Counted from the stretch's first letter, positions 16,112 through 24,494 are shown. The stretch is 28,087 nt of DNA from Acidobacteriota bacterium (GCA_023429845.1 JAEZCY010000006.1:1-28087); one strand, 5' to 3'. Translations and numbers: made by a program. Notes: generated from the sequence alone by a model not told the origin.

Positions 16112-18508
16112 CTAGAATCGCCAGTCGAAGCCGAGGATCGGGAAGATCCCTTGCTGCTCGCCGAACTGCTGCGCGTTGGCACGCCGGTTCCAGGTGTAGC
16201 TGGCGAAGTTGCGGCGGTTGGTCACGTTCTGCACGCCGGCGAACACGTTCAGCGGCCGTCCGCGGACGATGAAGGTCCGGTCGGCACGGATGTCGACGCG
16301 GCCGTAGTCAGGCGCGCGCTCGGCATTGACGCGCGTCAGGTCGTACACGCCGCGCCGTTGCGCCGTAGACACGACCTGATCGTAGGGCGTGAACGGCCGC
16401 CCCGAGAGAAACGAGAGGCGGGCCGAGAGTTCCCAGGCGGGAGAGAGTCGGTAACCGCCAAGCAGGTTGATCACGAACGGGTAATCGAACGAGCCGGGCC
16501 GCAGAACCCGGTCGAGACCCGCGTGCCGCGTCCGGGAAAACGAAAGATTGCCCTGCCCGTAGAACCTGTTGGTGAGCCGCTTCTCGACGAAGAGTTCCAC
16601 ACCCTCGGCATACCCTTCACCGGAGCTCGACAGCGGGAACAGGATCTCGCGCACGTCGAAGGTGTCGCCGATGTTCGCGAGCGACACGGTCGGCAGGTCG
16701 CTCGCAACAGGGTAGTCGTTGTAGTTCTTTCGATAGGCCTCTGCGGTCACGCGCAGGCCGGCGGCCGGCGACCAGGCGACGCCGGTCACGAAGTGGACGG
16801 CACGCCACGGCACCAGCGACGCGTTCTGTGGAAACGCCGACACGAACAGGAACGCCGGCTGCTGATAGTAGGCCCCGGCGCTCGAGTTCCACGACAGCGT
16901 GTCCGTCAGGCGTACGTTGACGCCCGCGCGGGGGCTGAACCGCGCCTCCGAGAGGATGTCGTAGTGATCGAGGCGTCCACCCAGCGTGATGCCGACGCGC
17001 GGTGCCACCCGTTTCGATGCCTGCAGGTAGGCGCCGGTCTGGTAGGACCGGAAGCGCGTGTCCAGGAAGAACGGGTCGATGCCGGGCACGGGTGAATACG
17101 GCGTGTCGTTGCCGTAGGGCGATTCGGCCGCGTAGTCGATGCGGAACGTCTTGAAGCTGCCACCGGCCTGTACCGTGTCGAACAACGGCACGTGCACGGT
17201 GAGGTCGTACTTCAGCGTGGTCTCGCCCTCGCGTGAGTCCTCCGAGTAGACAACCGGGCTTCCGGCGATGATGACGTCGGGCGGCACACCCGGCGGCGGC
17301 ACGCCTTGCGCCACCAGGTCCTTCACCTGCTGTCCGACCTTGGCTTCGGAGTGGGTGATGCCGAGCAGGCCGACGCCGCGCGACCCGAAGGTGCGCTGCC
17401 AGTTGAACCCCGTAGCGCTGCGCCATCCGGCGTAGCGGATGTCGAAGTTGGCGAGCCCTTCGTCGAGGTCGCTCGAGTCGGTCAGGCCGAGCCGGGTCTT
17501 GTCGACGCCGGCGATGTTGACCAGCCAGATGCGGTCGCTGGGCGTGAGGTCGTACACGGCCTTGGCGTTGAGCGAGTACACCACCGGCACGCCGCCAAAC
17601 CCCACGTCGTCCGTGAACAGATCCAGGAAGCTTCGCCGCCCCGATACTACCCACGAGCCCTTCCCGCCGTTGATGGGGCCTTCCAGGATGGCGCCGGCAC
17701 CGGCAAAACCGAGCGTCGCCCAACCGCCGAACTCCTCCCGATTACCCTCGCGCTGTGTCACCTGCAGCACGCTCGACGTGCGGTTGACGAAGGGCGCGGG
17801 ATACCCGCCGGTGAGGAAGGTCACGTCCTGCAACAGCTGCGTATCGAGCAGGCTCACCGTCCCACCGGCGGATGCGAAGTTGGCAAAGGCGTTGATGTTG
17901 GGGATCTCGACGTTGTCCACCACGAACAGGTTCTCGAGCGGACTGCCGCCACGCACGATGATGTCGTTGCGGAAGTCGTTGGTGCCGATCGCCACGCCCG
18001 GAAGACTCTGGACGTAGCGCGACACGTCCTGCAGGGCGGCCGCACTCTTGAGAATCTCGCGTGGGGCGACCAGAAACCCCGAGTTCTTCACCGCCTCTGG
18101 CGCCTGGAACGCGGTCGCGGTCACCGTCACCGTTTGCTGGAAATCCTCGCCAGTCGGCAGTGCGACGTCCACGGTGCCGTCCAGGCCGGCGCGAACGTCT
18201 ACCGGGTCGCTCACGAACGGCAAGCCTTGGCGCGGAAGAATCTCCAGCCGATATGACCCTGCCCGCAGTTCGCCGATGCGGAACACGCCGTCGGCGTTGC
18301 TTGTCGCGCACGACGCGGTGTCGAGCGCGCACACGCGCACTCCCTCTGCCGGCTGTCCGGCGGCGTCAACCACGACGCCCGCGATCGCCCCCACGCCCGT
18401 CGTGTCCTGCGCTGCCGCGGGTGCGCCTGCGAGTGCCATGGCGATGGCGCCGATGACGAAGACCCCGCGAAGGACAGACGACGACAACACGTCAGGCATC
18501 GGCATCAT
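16112..18508 (-). CDS. TonB-dependent receptor with N-terminal carboxypeptidase-regulatory-like domain
   Basis: This is a 798-residue outer-membrane receptor. ATG 18508 overlaps the stop of the upstream regulator as ATGA. A signal peptide (VLRGVFVIGAIAMALAG...AAAQ) is followed by a regulatory-like beta-sandwich (GAIAGVVVDAAGQPAEGVRV, GVFRIGELRAGSYRLEI). The plug domain (about 140-260) contains RYVQSLPGVA, NDIIVRGGSP and ENLFVVDNVEIPN. A ~540-residue barrel ends with NVFAGVQNVTNRRNFASYTW and a terminal FDWRF. Such receptors import large nutrients such as siderophores, cobalamin, glycans or peptides using TonB energy. The sequence does not fix the ligand, and it is not an obvious BtuB. No TonB, ABC transporter or hydrolase gene accompanies it, so the coupled CarH-like regulator is the best clue to when it is made. 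Confidence 0.9.
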   Translation of the reverse strand: MMPMPDVLSSSVLRGVFVIGAIAMALAGAPAAAQDTTGVGAIAGVVVDAAGQPAEGVRVCALDTASCATSNADGVFRIGELRAGSYRLEILPRQGLPFVSDPVDVRAGLDGTVDVALPTGEDFQQTVTVTATAFQAPEAVKNSGFLVAPREILKSAAALQDVSRYVQSLPGVAIGTNDFRNDIIVRGGSPLENLFVVDNVEIPNINAFANFASAGGTVSLLDTQLLQDVTFLTGGYPAPFVNRTSSVLQVTQREGNREEFGGWATLGFAGAGAILEGPINGGKGSWVVSGRRSFLDLFTDDVGFGGVPVVYSLNAKAVYDLTPSDRIWLVNIAGVDKTRLGLTDSSDLDEGLANFDIRYAGWRSATGFNWQRTFGSRGVGLLGITHSEAKVGQQVKDLVAQGVPPPGVPPDVIIAGSPVVYSEDSREGETTLKYDLTVHVPLFDTVQAGGSFKTFRIDYAAESPYGNDTPYSPVPGIDPFFLDTRFRSYQTGAYLQASKRVAPRVGITLGGRLDHYDILSEARFSPRAGVNVRLTDTLSWNSSAGAYYQQPAFLFVSAFPQNASLVPWRAVHFVTGVAWSPAAGLRVTAEAYRKNYNDYPVASDLPTVSLANIGDTFDVREILFPLSSSGEGYAEGVELFVEKRLTNRFYGQGNLSFSRTRHAGLDRVLRPGSFDYPFVINLLGGYRLSPAWELSARLSFLSGRPFTPYDQVVSTAQRRGVYDLTRVNAERAPDYGRVDIRADRTFIVRGRPLNVFAGVQNVTNRRNFASYTWNRRANAQQFGEQQGIFPILGFDWRF

Positions 18509-19458
18509 GCGTGGCGTCCCGCCAGGCGGACGAGCTGCCGTTCGTAGTCGGTGTAGTCGGAGAAGATCATGCCGCGCGGAGCGATGATCGACGCGTGACG
18601 CTCGGCACCACGGCCGCCGACCCACAGTTCGACGTCAGTCGGCAGCTCCCGTACGACCGCGCCGAGTTCCCTCGCTGTCACCTTGGCCACCGACACGTTG
18701 GTGAGGCCCAGGACCAGCACGTGCGAGCCCGTCTGTCGCGCGCTGTCGACGATCTCGACCCCCGGCAGATCCGGCCCGAGGTAGGCGACTCCGAGGCCGT
18801 TGCTGGCTGCGAGCAGCGCGGCGCCCAGCGTTCCGAGTTCATGACGCTCCCCGGTCGGGGTCGCAAAGACTACCTGCAGCGCCGCGTTGGGACGCGCGTA
18901 CAGGCGCAGGAAGGAGCCGAGGATGTTCCGCATGGTCGAAGACATCAGATGCTCCTGCGCGATGGTCACCCGTTGGCGATGCCAGTCCTCGCCGACCTGT
19001 GCCAGCGTGGGCATCAGGGCGTCGCGGAGCAACTCCAGCGGGGGCAGCACCGCCGCCAGTCGCGACATCTCCCTGTCTACCGCCTGCGCGTCGTAGCGCT
19101 GGAGCGCGGCGGTGAGCGCCACCGTGTGGACGGAGGTCCCATGAGCCTGGTCGGGTGACGCCGCTGCATCGGCCGCGACTGGTTCATCGGCCAGCTTCCG
19201 CAGTTGCTCGGTCGTGAGCGGCGCGAGCCGGCCGATGCTGTGTCCTCGCCCGAGCACACGGTGCAGCAGGCGCAAGCGATCGACGTCGGCGTCGGTGTAG
19301 AGACGACCGCGGTCGTCTCTGACGGGCGTCACCGCCGCATGGCGCCGCTCCCACGCCCGCAACGTGTCGATGCCGAGCCCCGTCATCTGCGCCACCGCGC
19401 GGATCGGGTAGCGCGCCTCCGATTCCCGAGGCCGATTCGCCGGGTCGTCTTTCCTCAT
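18505..19458 (-). CDS. CarH-like MerR-family regulator with B12-binding domains (candidate light/AdoCbl-responsive repressor)
   Basis: This is a 317-residue protein. Residues 17-80 are a MerR-type DNA-binding domain (YPIRAVAQMTGL, TLRAWERR, GRLYTDADVDRL). Residues ~108-190 are the helical cobalamin-cap domain, with a Wx9EH motif: W159, then E169-H170. Residues ~193-317 are the B12-binding Rossmann domain with the lower-ligand motif ExHxxG (E204, H206, G209), then VLVLGLTNVS and WVGGRGA. Wx9EH with E/DxHxxG marks CarH-type photoreceptors, which bind DNA as adenosylcobalamin tetramers in the dark and let go when light breaks the Co-C bond. ATG 19458 overlaps the upstream stop as ATGA, and its own TGA overlaps the receptor ATG. 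Autoregulation is inferred from operator-like repeats at 19720-19739. Sensing B12 rather than light is the main alternative. Confidence 0.88.
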   Translation of the reverse strand: MRKDDPANRPRESEARYPIRAVAQMTGLGIDTLRAWERRHAAVTPVRDDRGRLYTDADVDRLRLLHRVLGRGHSIGRLAPLTTEQLRKLADEPVAADAAASPDQAHGTSVHTVALTAALQRYDAQAVDREMSRLAAVLPPLELLRDALMPTLAQVGEDWHRQRVTIAQEHLMSSTMRNILGSFLRLYARPNAALQVVFATPTGERHELGTLGAALLAASNGLGVAYLGPDLPGVEIVDSARQTGSHVLVLGLTNVSVAKVTARELGAVVRELPTDVELWVGGRGAERHASIIAPRGMIFSDYTDYERQLVRLAGRHA

Positions 19459-19649
19459 CGGCCCACGGTCCACACGACCACGGCCGCCGCGGCTGACGCC
19501 GGCACTCGCCATGCCACATCGACCAGGACCACTGCGAACGGCCACTGGCGCGACGTGGCGACGTTGGTGAAGTCGACTCCGAGCCCGACGTCGTCGAGCA
19601 CCATGAAGCCGCCGATGGCAATCGCCGCGAGTGTGAGCGTGGGTCCCAT
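19455..19649 (-). CDS. 64-residue membrane protein, first gene of the CarH-like operon
   Basis: ATG 19649 follows GGGAG at 5 nt. The product begins MGPTLTLAAIAIGGFMVLDD and has two hydrophobic segments (about 3-25 and 37-62), so it is probably a two-span inner-membrane protein. Its TGA overlaps the ATG of the regulator (ATGA), tying its translation to the B12-binding regulator. I do not recognise the family. Its place as first gene under a candidate CarH-type operator suggests a role in the same response, perhaps membrane signalling or transport, but no motif shows this. Confidence 0.65.
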   Translation of the reverse strand: MGPTLTLAAIAIGGFMVLDDVGLGVDFTNVATSRQWPFAVVLVDVAWRVPASAAAAVVVWTVGR

Positions 19650-19709
19650 GGATCTCCCGGCAGTCCTCACTGCTACGGCCAAGACTACTGCGCCTCGCGT
19701 CTGGCGTCA

Positions 19710-19738
19710 ATGATTCGTCATGGACAAACACTAGACAA
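19710..19738 (-). promoter_or_regulatory. candidate promoter of the membrane protein-CarH-TBDR operon
   Basis: On the minus strand TTGTCT (plus-strand 19733-19738) and AATCAT (19710-19715) are 17 bp apart. Each matches the sigma-70 consensus at four of six positions. Transcription would start near 19703, about 54 nt before the first gene. The -35 lies inside the direct-repeat operator. Confidence 0.5.
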
Positions 19739-19739
19739 G
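19720..19739 (+). promoter_or_regulatory. candidate CarH-type operator: two 11-bp-spaced direct repeats
   Basis: TGGACAA (19721-19727) and TAGACAA (19732-19738) are direct repeats exactly 11 bp apart. Both fit nTnnACAn, the element I recall for Thermus CarH, whose tetramer reads tandem 11-bp repeats over a promoter. Here they cover the -35 and spacer of the operon promoter, the expected place for repression. A third flanking copy is not clear: the 11-bp registers on either side match poorly. Confidence 0.5.
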
Positions 19740-19849
19740 ACTCATGCGTACCGCGTTCCTCCGCATGGATGCGGGCGATGGCGGGGATCGGCTGCTCGAT
19801 ACGCTCGCGCTCGTCCACGGGCGCGCCGCAGGCCATGCGCCTCGAGTCG

Positions 19850-20000
19850 TTCGAGGAACTGCAGGCGCCGACGACATCTGGCGGCGCATCTACAACGACG
19901 AGCGGCCGCACGACAGCCTCGGCCGGGTGCCAGCCCTCACGCTTCTGCCGCCTCGACCCGTGGCTGAGTCTCCTTTAGAAGTGTCTGCTCGACGGGGGGC
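19850..20000 (+). pseudogene. IS3-family transposase (integrase core) C-terminal remnant
   Basis: In one frame 19879-19960 reads WRRIYNDERPHDSLGRVPAL, then TLLPPRP. This is the terminal W..YN..RPH.SLG signature of IS3/IS481-type DDE transposases. The preceding sequence does not continue the integrase core in any single frame, and no ends or inverted repeats are visible. It is an old truncated copy lying between the CarH-like operon promoter and the glycosidase. Confidence 0.6.
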
Positions 20001-20048
20001 TTACGGAGCGACGTCACCGCTGGCCCGGTTCTGGCAAGCGACTGTCGT

Positions 20049-21383
20049 ATGCGAGGAGCCTCACCTCCTCATTTCCTCTTCGCGACGGGCATCGAGAATT
20101 CGTGTCCGACCGTTGACGGGCGCGTGCGCGTCGACGAGATGGGCGCCTGCGGCCACTACGAACACTGGCGTACCGACTTCCACCTGGTTCAGGAACTCGG
20201 CGTCAGCTACCTGCGCTATGGTCCGCCGATCTACCGGACGTGGACCGGGCCCGGCGTGTACGACTGGTCCTTTGCCGACGAGACGTATGCCGAACTGCGT
20301 CGACTCGACATCGTGCCGATCACCGACCTCTGCCATTTCGGCGTGCCCGACTGGATAGGCAACTTCCAGAACGACGAGTTTCCGCAGTTGTTCGCCGCCT
20401 ATGCGCGTGCGTTCGCGGAGCGCTTTCCGTGGGTCCAGCTCTACACGCCGGTGAACGAGATGTTCGTCTGTGCGACCTTCTCGGCCGCCTACGGCTGGTG
20501 GAACGAGCAGCGCTCGGACGACCGCAGCTTCGTGACCGCACTGAAGCACATCGTCAAGGCGAACGTGTTGGCGATGCAGGCGATTCTCGAGATTCGTCCG
20601 GATGCCATCTTCATCCAGAGCGAGTCGTCAGAGTACTTCCATGCCGACACACCGACGGCCATCGGCCCTGCCGAGTTGATGAACGCGCGACGCTTCCTGT
20701 CGCTCGATCTCAACTACGGTCGGCGGGTCGATTCCGAGATGTACGAGTACCTGCTCGACAACGGGATGACGCGCAACGAGTACCACTTCTTTCTCGATCA
20801 TCACCTGAAGCACCACTGCATCATGGGCAACGACTACTACGTCACCAACGAGCATCGGGTCAGCGCCGATGGACGGACCAGGCCGTCCGGCGAGGTGTTC
20901 GGCTACGACGAGATCACGCGGCAGTACTACGACCGCTACGCGCTCCCGGTGATGCACACCGAGACCAACTACGCCGAGGGCCCGAAAGGCGACGAGGCGG
21001 TGTACTGGCTGTGGAAGGAGTGGTCGACCGTCTTGCGGGTCCGGAATGCCGGCATCCCGATCGTCGGCTTCACCTGGTATTCGCTGACCGATCAAGTGGA
21101 CTGGGACACCGCCCTGCGCGAGCGCAATGGCCGGGTCAATCCCCTCGGCCTCTACGACCTGCAACGCAACATACGTCCTGTCGGACGCGCCTACCAGACG
21201 TTGATTGCGGAATGGCGGGAGGTGCTGCCGACGCAAAGCGTCTGCCTGCGCGTGCCCGTCGTTGCACCACACGCCTTCGCGAGGCAGCCTCAGCCCGGGT
21301 CGCCTGCATCGCCCCCGTGGCCCGAGGCCCTCGCCCCGACGACGCCGGCCAATGCCGATAGTCATGGCGCAGCGAGGCCCTGA
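20049..21383 (+). CDS. glycoside hydrolase family 1-like protein
   Basis: This is a 444-residue (beta/alpha)8-barrel enzyme of the GH1 beta-glucosidase clan. The start at ATG 20049 gives an N-terminus just before the first conserved block (FATGIENS, GHYEHWRTDFHLVQELGV). The predicted acid/base is E137 in YTPVNEMF, where classical GH1 has TxNEP. The predicted nucleophile is E305 in MHTETN, in place of the usual TENG. The glycone-site segment TDLCHFGVPDW is present, as is FTWYSLTDQVDW near the end. No signal peptide is seen, so it is likely cytoplasmic. The last ~40 residues are proline- and alanine-rich and probably unstructured. Its TGA shares one base with the next ATG (TGATG), coupling it to the dehydrogenase. 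Substrate unknown. Confidence 0.85.
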   Translation: MRGASPPHFLFATGIENSCPTVDGRVRVDEMGACGHYEHWRTDFHLVQELGVSYLRYGPPIYRTWTGPGVYDWSFADETYAELRRLDIVPITDLCHFGVPDWIGNFQNDEFPQLFAAYARAFAERFPWVQLYTPVNEMFVCATFSAAYGWWNEQRSDDRSFVTALKHIVKANVLAMQAILEIRPDAIFIQSESSEYFHADTPTAIGPAELMNARRFLSLDLNYGRRVDSEMYEYLLDNGMTRNEYHFFLDHHLKHHCIMGNDYYVTNEHRVSADGRTRPSGEVFGYDEITRQYYDRYALPVMHTETNYAEGPKGDEAVYWLWKEWSTVLRVRNAGIPIVGFTWYSLTDQVDWDTALRERNGRVNPLGLYDLQRNIRPVGRAYQTLIAEWREVLPTQSVCLRVPVVAPHAFARQPQPGSPASPPWPEALAPTTPANADSHGAARP

Positions 21384-22116
21384 TGTTCACCGCGAAGGTC
21401 GCAATCGTGACTGGCGGCGCCAGTGGAATCGGACTCGCCACCGCCATGCGCCTGGGCAGGCTCGGTGCGACGGTCGTGATCGCCGACGTGTCGGCGGCCG
21501 CCGCCGAGGCGGCAGCGGCGCAGGTTGCCGCCGGCGGTGCGACCACCTGGGCCAGTGCGTGCGACGTCTCTCTGTCGAAGCGCAGGTCATCGCCACGGTT
21601 CAGGGCGCCATCGATCGGTACGGGCGGTGGGACGTCCTGGTCAACAACGCGGGCGTGATGATCTTCAAGCCGCTGGAGGAGCATACCGAGGACGACTGGC
21701 GACGCGTGCTGCATGTGGACCTGCTCGGCGCCTTCTTCTTCACCAAGCAGGCCTTCGGCACCATGCAGCCGGGCGGCAGCATCGTCAACGTGTCGAGCAT
21801 TCACGCAGAGGAAACGACGCCGCTCGTCGCCTCGTACGCGGCCGCGAAGGCGGCACTGCTGTCGTTGACGCGGTCCTCGGCCATCGAGGGGAAGGCGAGA
21901 GGCATCCGCGTCAACGCCGTCCTGCCAGGTGCCATCGACACGCCGATGCTCTGGAGCAATCCCAACATCACGTCAGGTCTCGAACAGATCGACCGAGCCG
22001 ACGTCGGTTCGCCGGACGATGTCGCGGCTGCCATCACCTATCTTGCGTCCGACGACGCGCATTTCGTGCAGGGCGCCACGGTCCGCATCGACGGCGGCCG
22101 CCTCGGCCGGCTGTGA
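21383..22116 (+). pseudogene. short-chain dehydrogenase/reductase interrupted by a 2-bp frameshift
   Basis: The first frame (ATG 21383) has the cofactor motif TGGASGIG, VVIADVS and ends its homology at ASACDVS. The second frame resumes at VEAQVIATVQGAIDRYGRWD and has VLVNNAG, the catalytic serine in NVSSIH, YAAAK, LPGAIDTPM and the ending GATVRIDGG. The switch lies at a TCTCTCT run (21567-21573); removing one CT restores a full ~245-residue classical SDR. As written, the first frame stops at 21658. All catalytic residues are otherwise intact, so the lesion is recent, phase-variable or a sequencing error. SDRs oxidise or reduce sugar or alcohol groups with NAD(P); pairing with a GH1 suggests a carbohydrate derivative. 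Confidence 0.85.
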
Positions 22117-22208
22117 GGGGCACTTTCGATTGCACCACCCGAGTCGTCCGGCGTGTCACGTATGGAACCTCCAGACAATGGCGGCCGTAGACTCCGCCGG
22201 AGGCTTTC

Positions 22209-23042
22209 ATGATTCGCTCCCTGGCCGCGACCGCGCGGCTGATGGTCGACGCCGCGTCCGAACTCCGGCAACCGCGAGTCTGGCTGCCGGCCGCGTTCCT
22301 GCTCCTGCCCTCGCTTCTCCTGCAGCTCGCGTTTCCGCACTTGCTGCGAACGCGGCTCTCGCCGTCGATGTCGACGGTCGTTCTCGGCAGCCTGTTCATC
22401 GCGTGGACGACGCAGGTCGCGGCGGCCGCCAGCTGGGGATGGGTGGACGCACTCCGTCGTGGGCGGCAGGTGCGGTGGTCAGCCTTGGCACGGACTGCGT
22501 TGCACGTAGGCACAGCGACACTGGTGGGGCTGTTGGCGGGTGTGTGGCCCGGTCTGTGGCTACAAGCGCGGCTCGCGCACCTGCCGATGCAGGGCGACGT
22601 GGCCACGCGCCCGCAGCCAGGGACGCCCGGCCCGGGGCCGCTCCTGGGCGTTGCCACCGTTGCATTGGTCATGTCGCTGCTCGGCCAGAGCCTGGCTGCG
22701 GGTCTGGCCGAGGTGCTGAACACGATCGTGCCTGCGGCAGTTGTCGATGGGCGCATCGAGTTCAGGCTGAACTACGTGCCTCACCTGCTTACGAGCCTGT
22801 TGGCCTACGCTTTCACGGCGTTCGCACTGACGTGGCAGGCCGCGAGCGTAAGTGTGGGGTTCGAGCAGGCATCATCGGATGCAGACGTATCCAATGCACA
22901 CGTCGTCCGACCACGGCCGGGCCTACCGCACCTGGTGGTCCGCCGACCGCTGCTGGCTCTCTCGCTGGGTCTTGCTGTGCTGGTAACGCTCGGAGCAGGT
23001 TTCGTCTCGGCGATGGACAAGGTGCAGCAACACGTGCATTGA
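22209..23042 (+). CDS. polytopic membrane protein of unknown function
   Basis: This is a 277-residue protein with a strong ribosome-binding site (CCGGAGG 5 nt before ATG 22209). A TAGACT hexamer about 25 nt upstream could be a -10. Hydrophobic segments lie at about 25-45, 55-80, 95-118, 145-172, 190-212 and 245-268, suggesting six spans. The amphipathic N-terminus (MIRSLAATARLMVDAASELR) probably lies in the cytoplasm. A proline/glycine-rich loop (TRPQPGTPGPGP) sits between spans 3 and 4. The layout resembles general membrane-domain hypothetical proteins, but I recognise no family motif. It appears to be a single-gene unit. Confidence 0.8.
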   Translation: MIRSLAATARLMVDAASELRQPRVWLPAAFLLLPSLLLQLAFPHLLRTRLSPSMSTVVLGSLFIAWTTQVAAAASWGWVDALRRGRQVRWSALARTALHVGTATLVGLLAGVWPGLWLQARLAHLPMQGDVATRPQPGTPGPGPLLGVATVALVMSLLGQSLAAGLAEVLNTIVPAAVVDGRIEFRLNYVPHLLTSLLAYAFTAFALTWQAASVSVGFEQASSDADVSNAHVVRPRPGLPHLVVRRPLLALSLGLAVLVTLGAGFVSAMDKVQQHVH

Positions 23043-23473
23043 CTCCAGGAGAACCAGGTCCGGAGGTCACTTCGGCGGCGGTGTGGCGCTCGCTCCACGG
23101 TGAGCGTGATATTCCGGCCTGGGTCAGGTCACCTGACAACGTTTGAGGTCAACGTGCGGCACGCGCCGCGTCAGATGACGCACTGAATCCGTCCAGCGCG
23201 CCGGTCAAGCCCATCAGCCATCAGTCGGTGACAAGCCTTCGGTCGAGAGGACTGACGAGTCCAGCCGTGAGCCATGCCCCAACGCCCCCAGAGCGTGGCC
23301 GCGGGCACGCCGCAACACGCCGCGCGCCGCCTGAACTGCAGCCCACGGTGCACCCCCGCTGATACGATTGGCACACGATGAAGACCAGATAGCCGCTGTG
23401 CGCGAAAGGTGCCTTGCACGCGCCGCGCGTGTTCCATCGGTTCGTGAACAGGGGATCCAAGCGGAGTGCGCCA
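23043..23473. other. gene-free stretch before the beta-propeller gene
   Basis: These 431 bp have no frame with a recognisable family or ribosome-binding site. TACGAT (within GCTGATACGATTGG near 23360) resembles a -10 and could start a ~105-nt leader for the propeller gene. I see no tRNA, repeat array or IS end. Confidence 0.45.
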
Positions 23474-24493
23474 ATGTGGAAGATGCTGACCGTGGTAGTG
23501 GTCGTTGGTTGGCTGGGCGGTGCGGGTGCGCAATCGCTCCTGGCACAGAGCCCCGAGGTGCGGGACCTGCTCGTGGTGGGAGAGAAGAGCGGTGCGCTGC
23601 TGGCCATCATCGACCCCGCTGCCTTGGAGATCGTGGCGCGGGTCCCGGCGAACCCGGATCCGCACGAGGTCGCGACCGACGGCCGGCACGCGTACGTCTC
23701 GAACTCCGGAGCGCGGGCAATCACGGTGATCGACCTCGTGACGCGAGAGCAGGTCAAGGAGATCGACCTCGGACCTTTGGGGGCGGTGCACGGTCTCTGG
23801 TTCGCGGCCGAGAAGCTGTACTTCGCCAATGAGGGAACGCGCATCATCGGTCGATACGACCCGGCCGCGCGCCGGATCGAGTGGGTTCTCGGGACGGGCA
23901 GGCCGCAGTCCCACATGATCGTGACCTCTCGGGACGGGAGTCGGATCTTCACCACTGAAACGGGCCCGGGGACGGCCACCCTCTTCCAGCGGGATGTGCG
24001 CGGCGGCGCGGAGGGTGCCGCTGCGACTGGCGCCGACTGGGTGATGCGAGTGATTTCGACAGGTCTGGGTGCCGAAGGGCTGGATCTCTCACCTGACGAG
24101 CGGGAGTTGTGGGTGGCCAACGTGCGCGGCCGTACCCTCTCCGTGATCGATGTGGCCTCCGCCAAGGTGGTTCATACGATTCAGTTGCCGACCACGTATG
24201 CCAACCGCCTCAAATTCACTCCGGATGGCCGCCACGTGCTGGTGGCGGATCTCCGCGGTCGCGAGGTGATCGTCTACGACGCGGTGGCCCGGCGTGAGGT
24301 ACGGCGGATCGACGTTGGCGGCGGCAGCGAGGGGATGCAGATGACCCCGGATGGGCGACGCGCATTCGTGGCGGTCAGCGCCATGAACAAAGTGGCGGTG
24401 GTGGACCTGGCGAGTTTTTCCGTCATTGCGGAGATCAGCGGACTGAACAACCCGGATGGAATGAGCTGGGTGCGACCGGGTGGGGCCCCGTAG
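23474..24493 (+). CDS. secreted YVTN-family beta-propeller protein
   Basis: This is a 339-residue protein. ATG 23474 follows GGAG at ~9 nt and opens a signal peptide (MWKMLTVVVVVGWLGGAGAQ...LAQ). The mature part is a series of ~40-residue blades with YVTN-type strands: AYVSNSGARAITVIDL, LYFANEGTRIIGRYD, LWVANVRGRTLSVIDV, VLVADLRGREVIVYD and AFVAVSAMNKVAVVDL. Each is paired with an SPDE/TPDGR turn. This is a seven-bladed propeller like surface YVTN proteins or 6-phosphogluconolactonase-like folds. No catalytic site can be assigned; such proteins often bind ligands or partners in the periplasm or on the surface. An in-frame ATG at 23414 would place the signal peptide too far inside. Confidence 0.85.
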   Translation: MWKMLTVVVVVGWLGGAGAQSLLAQSPEVRDLLVVGEKSGALLAIIDPAALEIVARVPANPDPHEVATDGRHAYVSNSGARAITVIDLVTREQVKEIDLGPLGAVHGLWFAAEKLYFANEGTRIIGRYDPAARRIEWVLGTGRPQSHMIVTSRDGSRIFTTETGPGTATLFQRDVRGGAEGAAATGADWVMRVISTGLGAEGLDLSPDERELWVANVRGRTLSVIDVASAKVVHTIQLPTTYANRLKFTPDGRHVLVADLRGREVIVYDAVARREVRRIDVGGGSEGMQMTPDGRRAFVAVSAMNKVAVVDLASFSVIAEISGLNNPDGMSWVRPGGAP

Positions 24494-24494
24494 C

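Noticed and set aside
16112..18508. Assigning the TonB-dependent receptor as BtuB because of the B12-binding regulator
   Set aside because: The receptor shows the carboxypeptidase-regulatory-like acidobacterial type and no BtuB-specific feature; no btuCDF genes or cobalamin riboswitch are visible.
23200..23240. Short CCATCAG tandem near 23210-23230
   Set aside because: Only two partial copies; likely chance.
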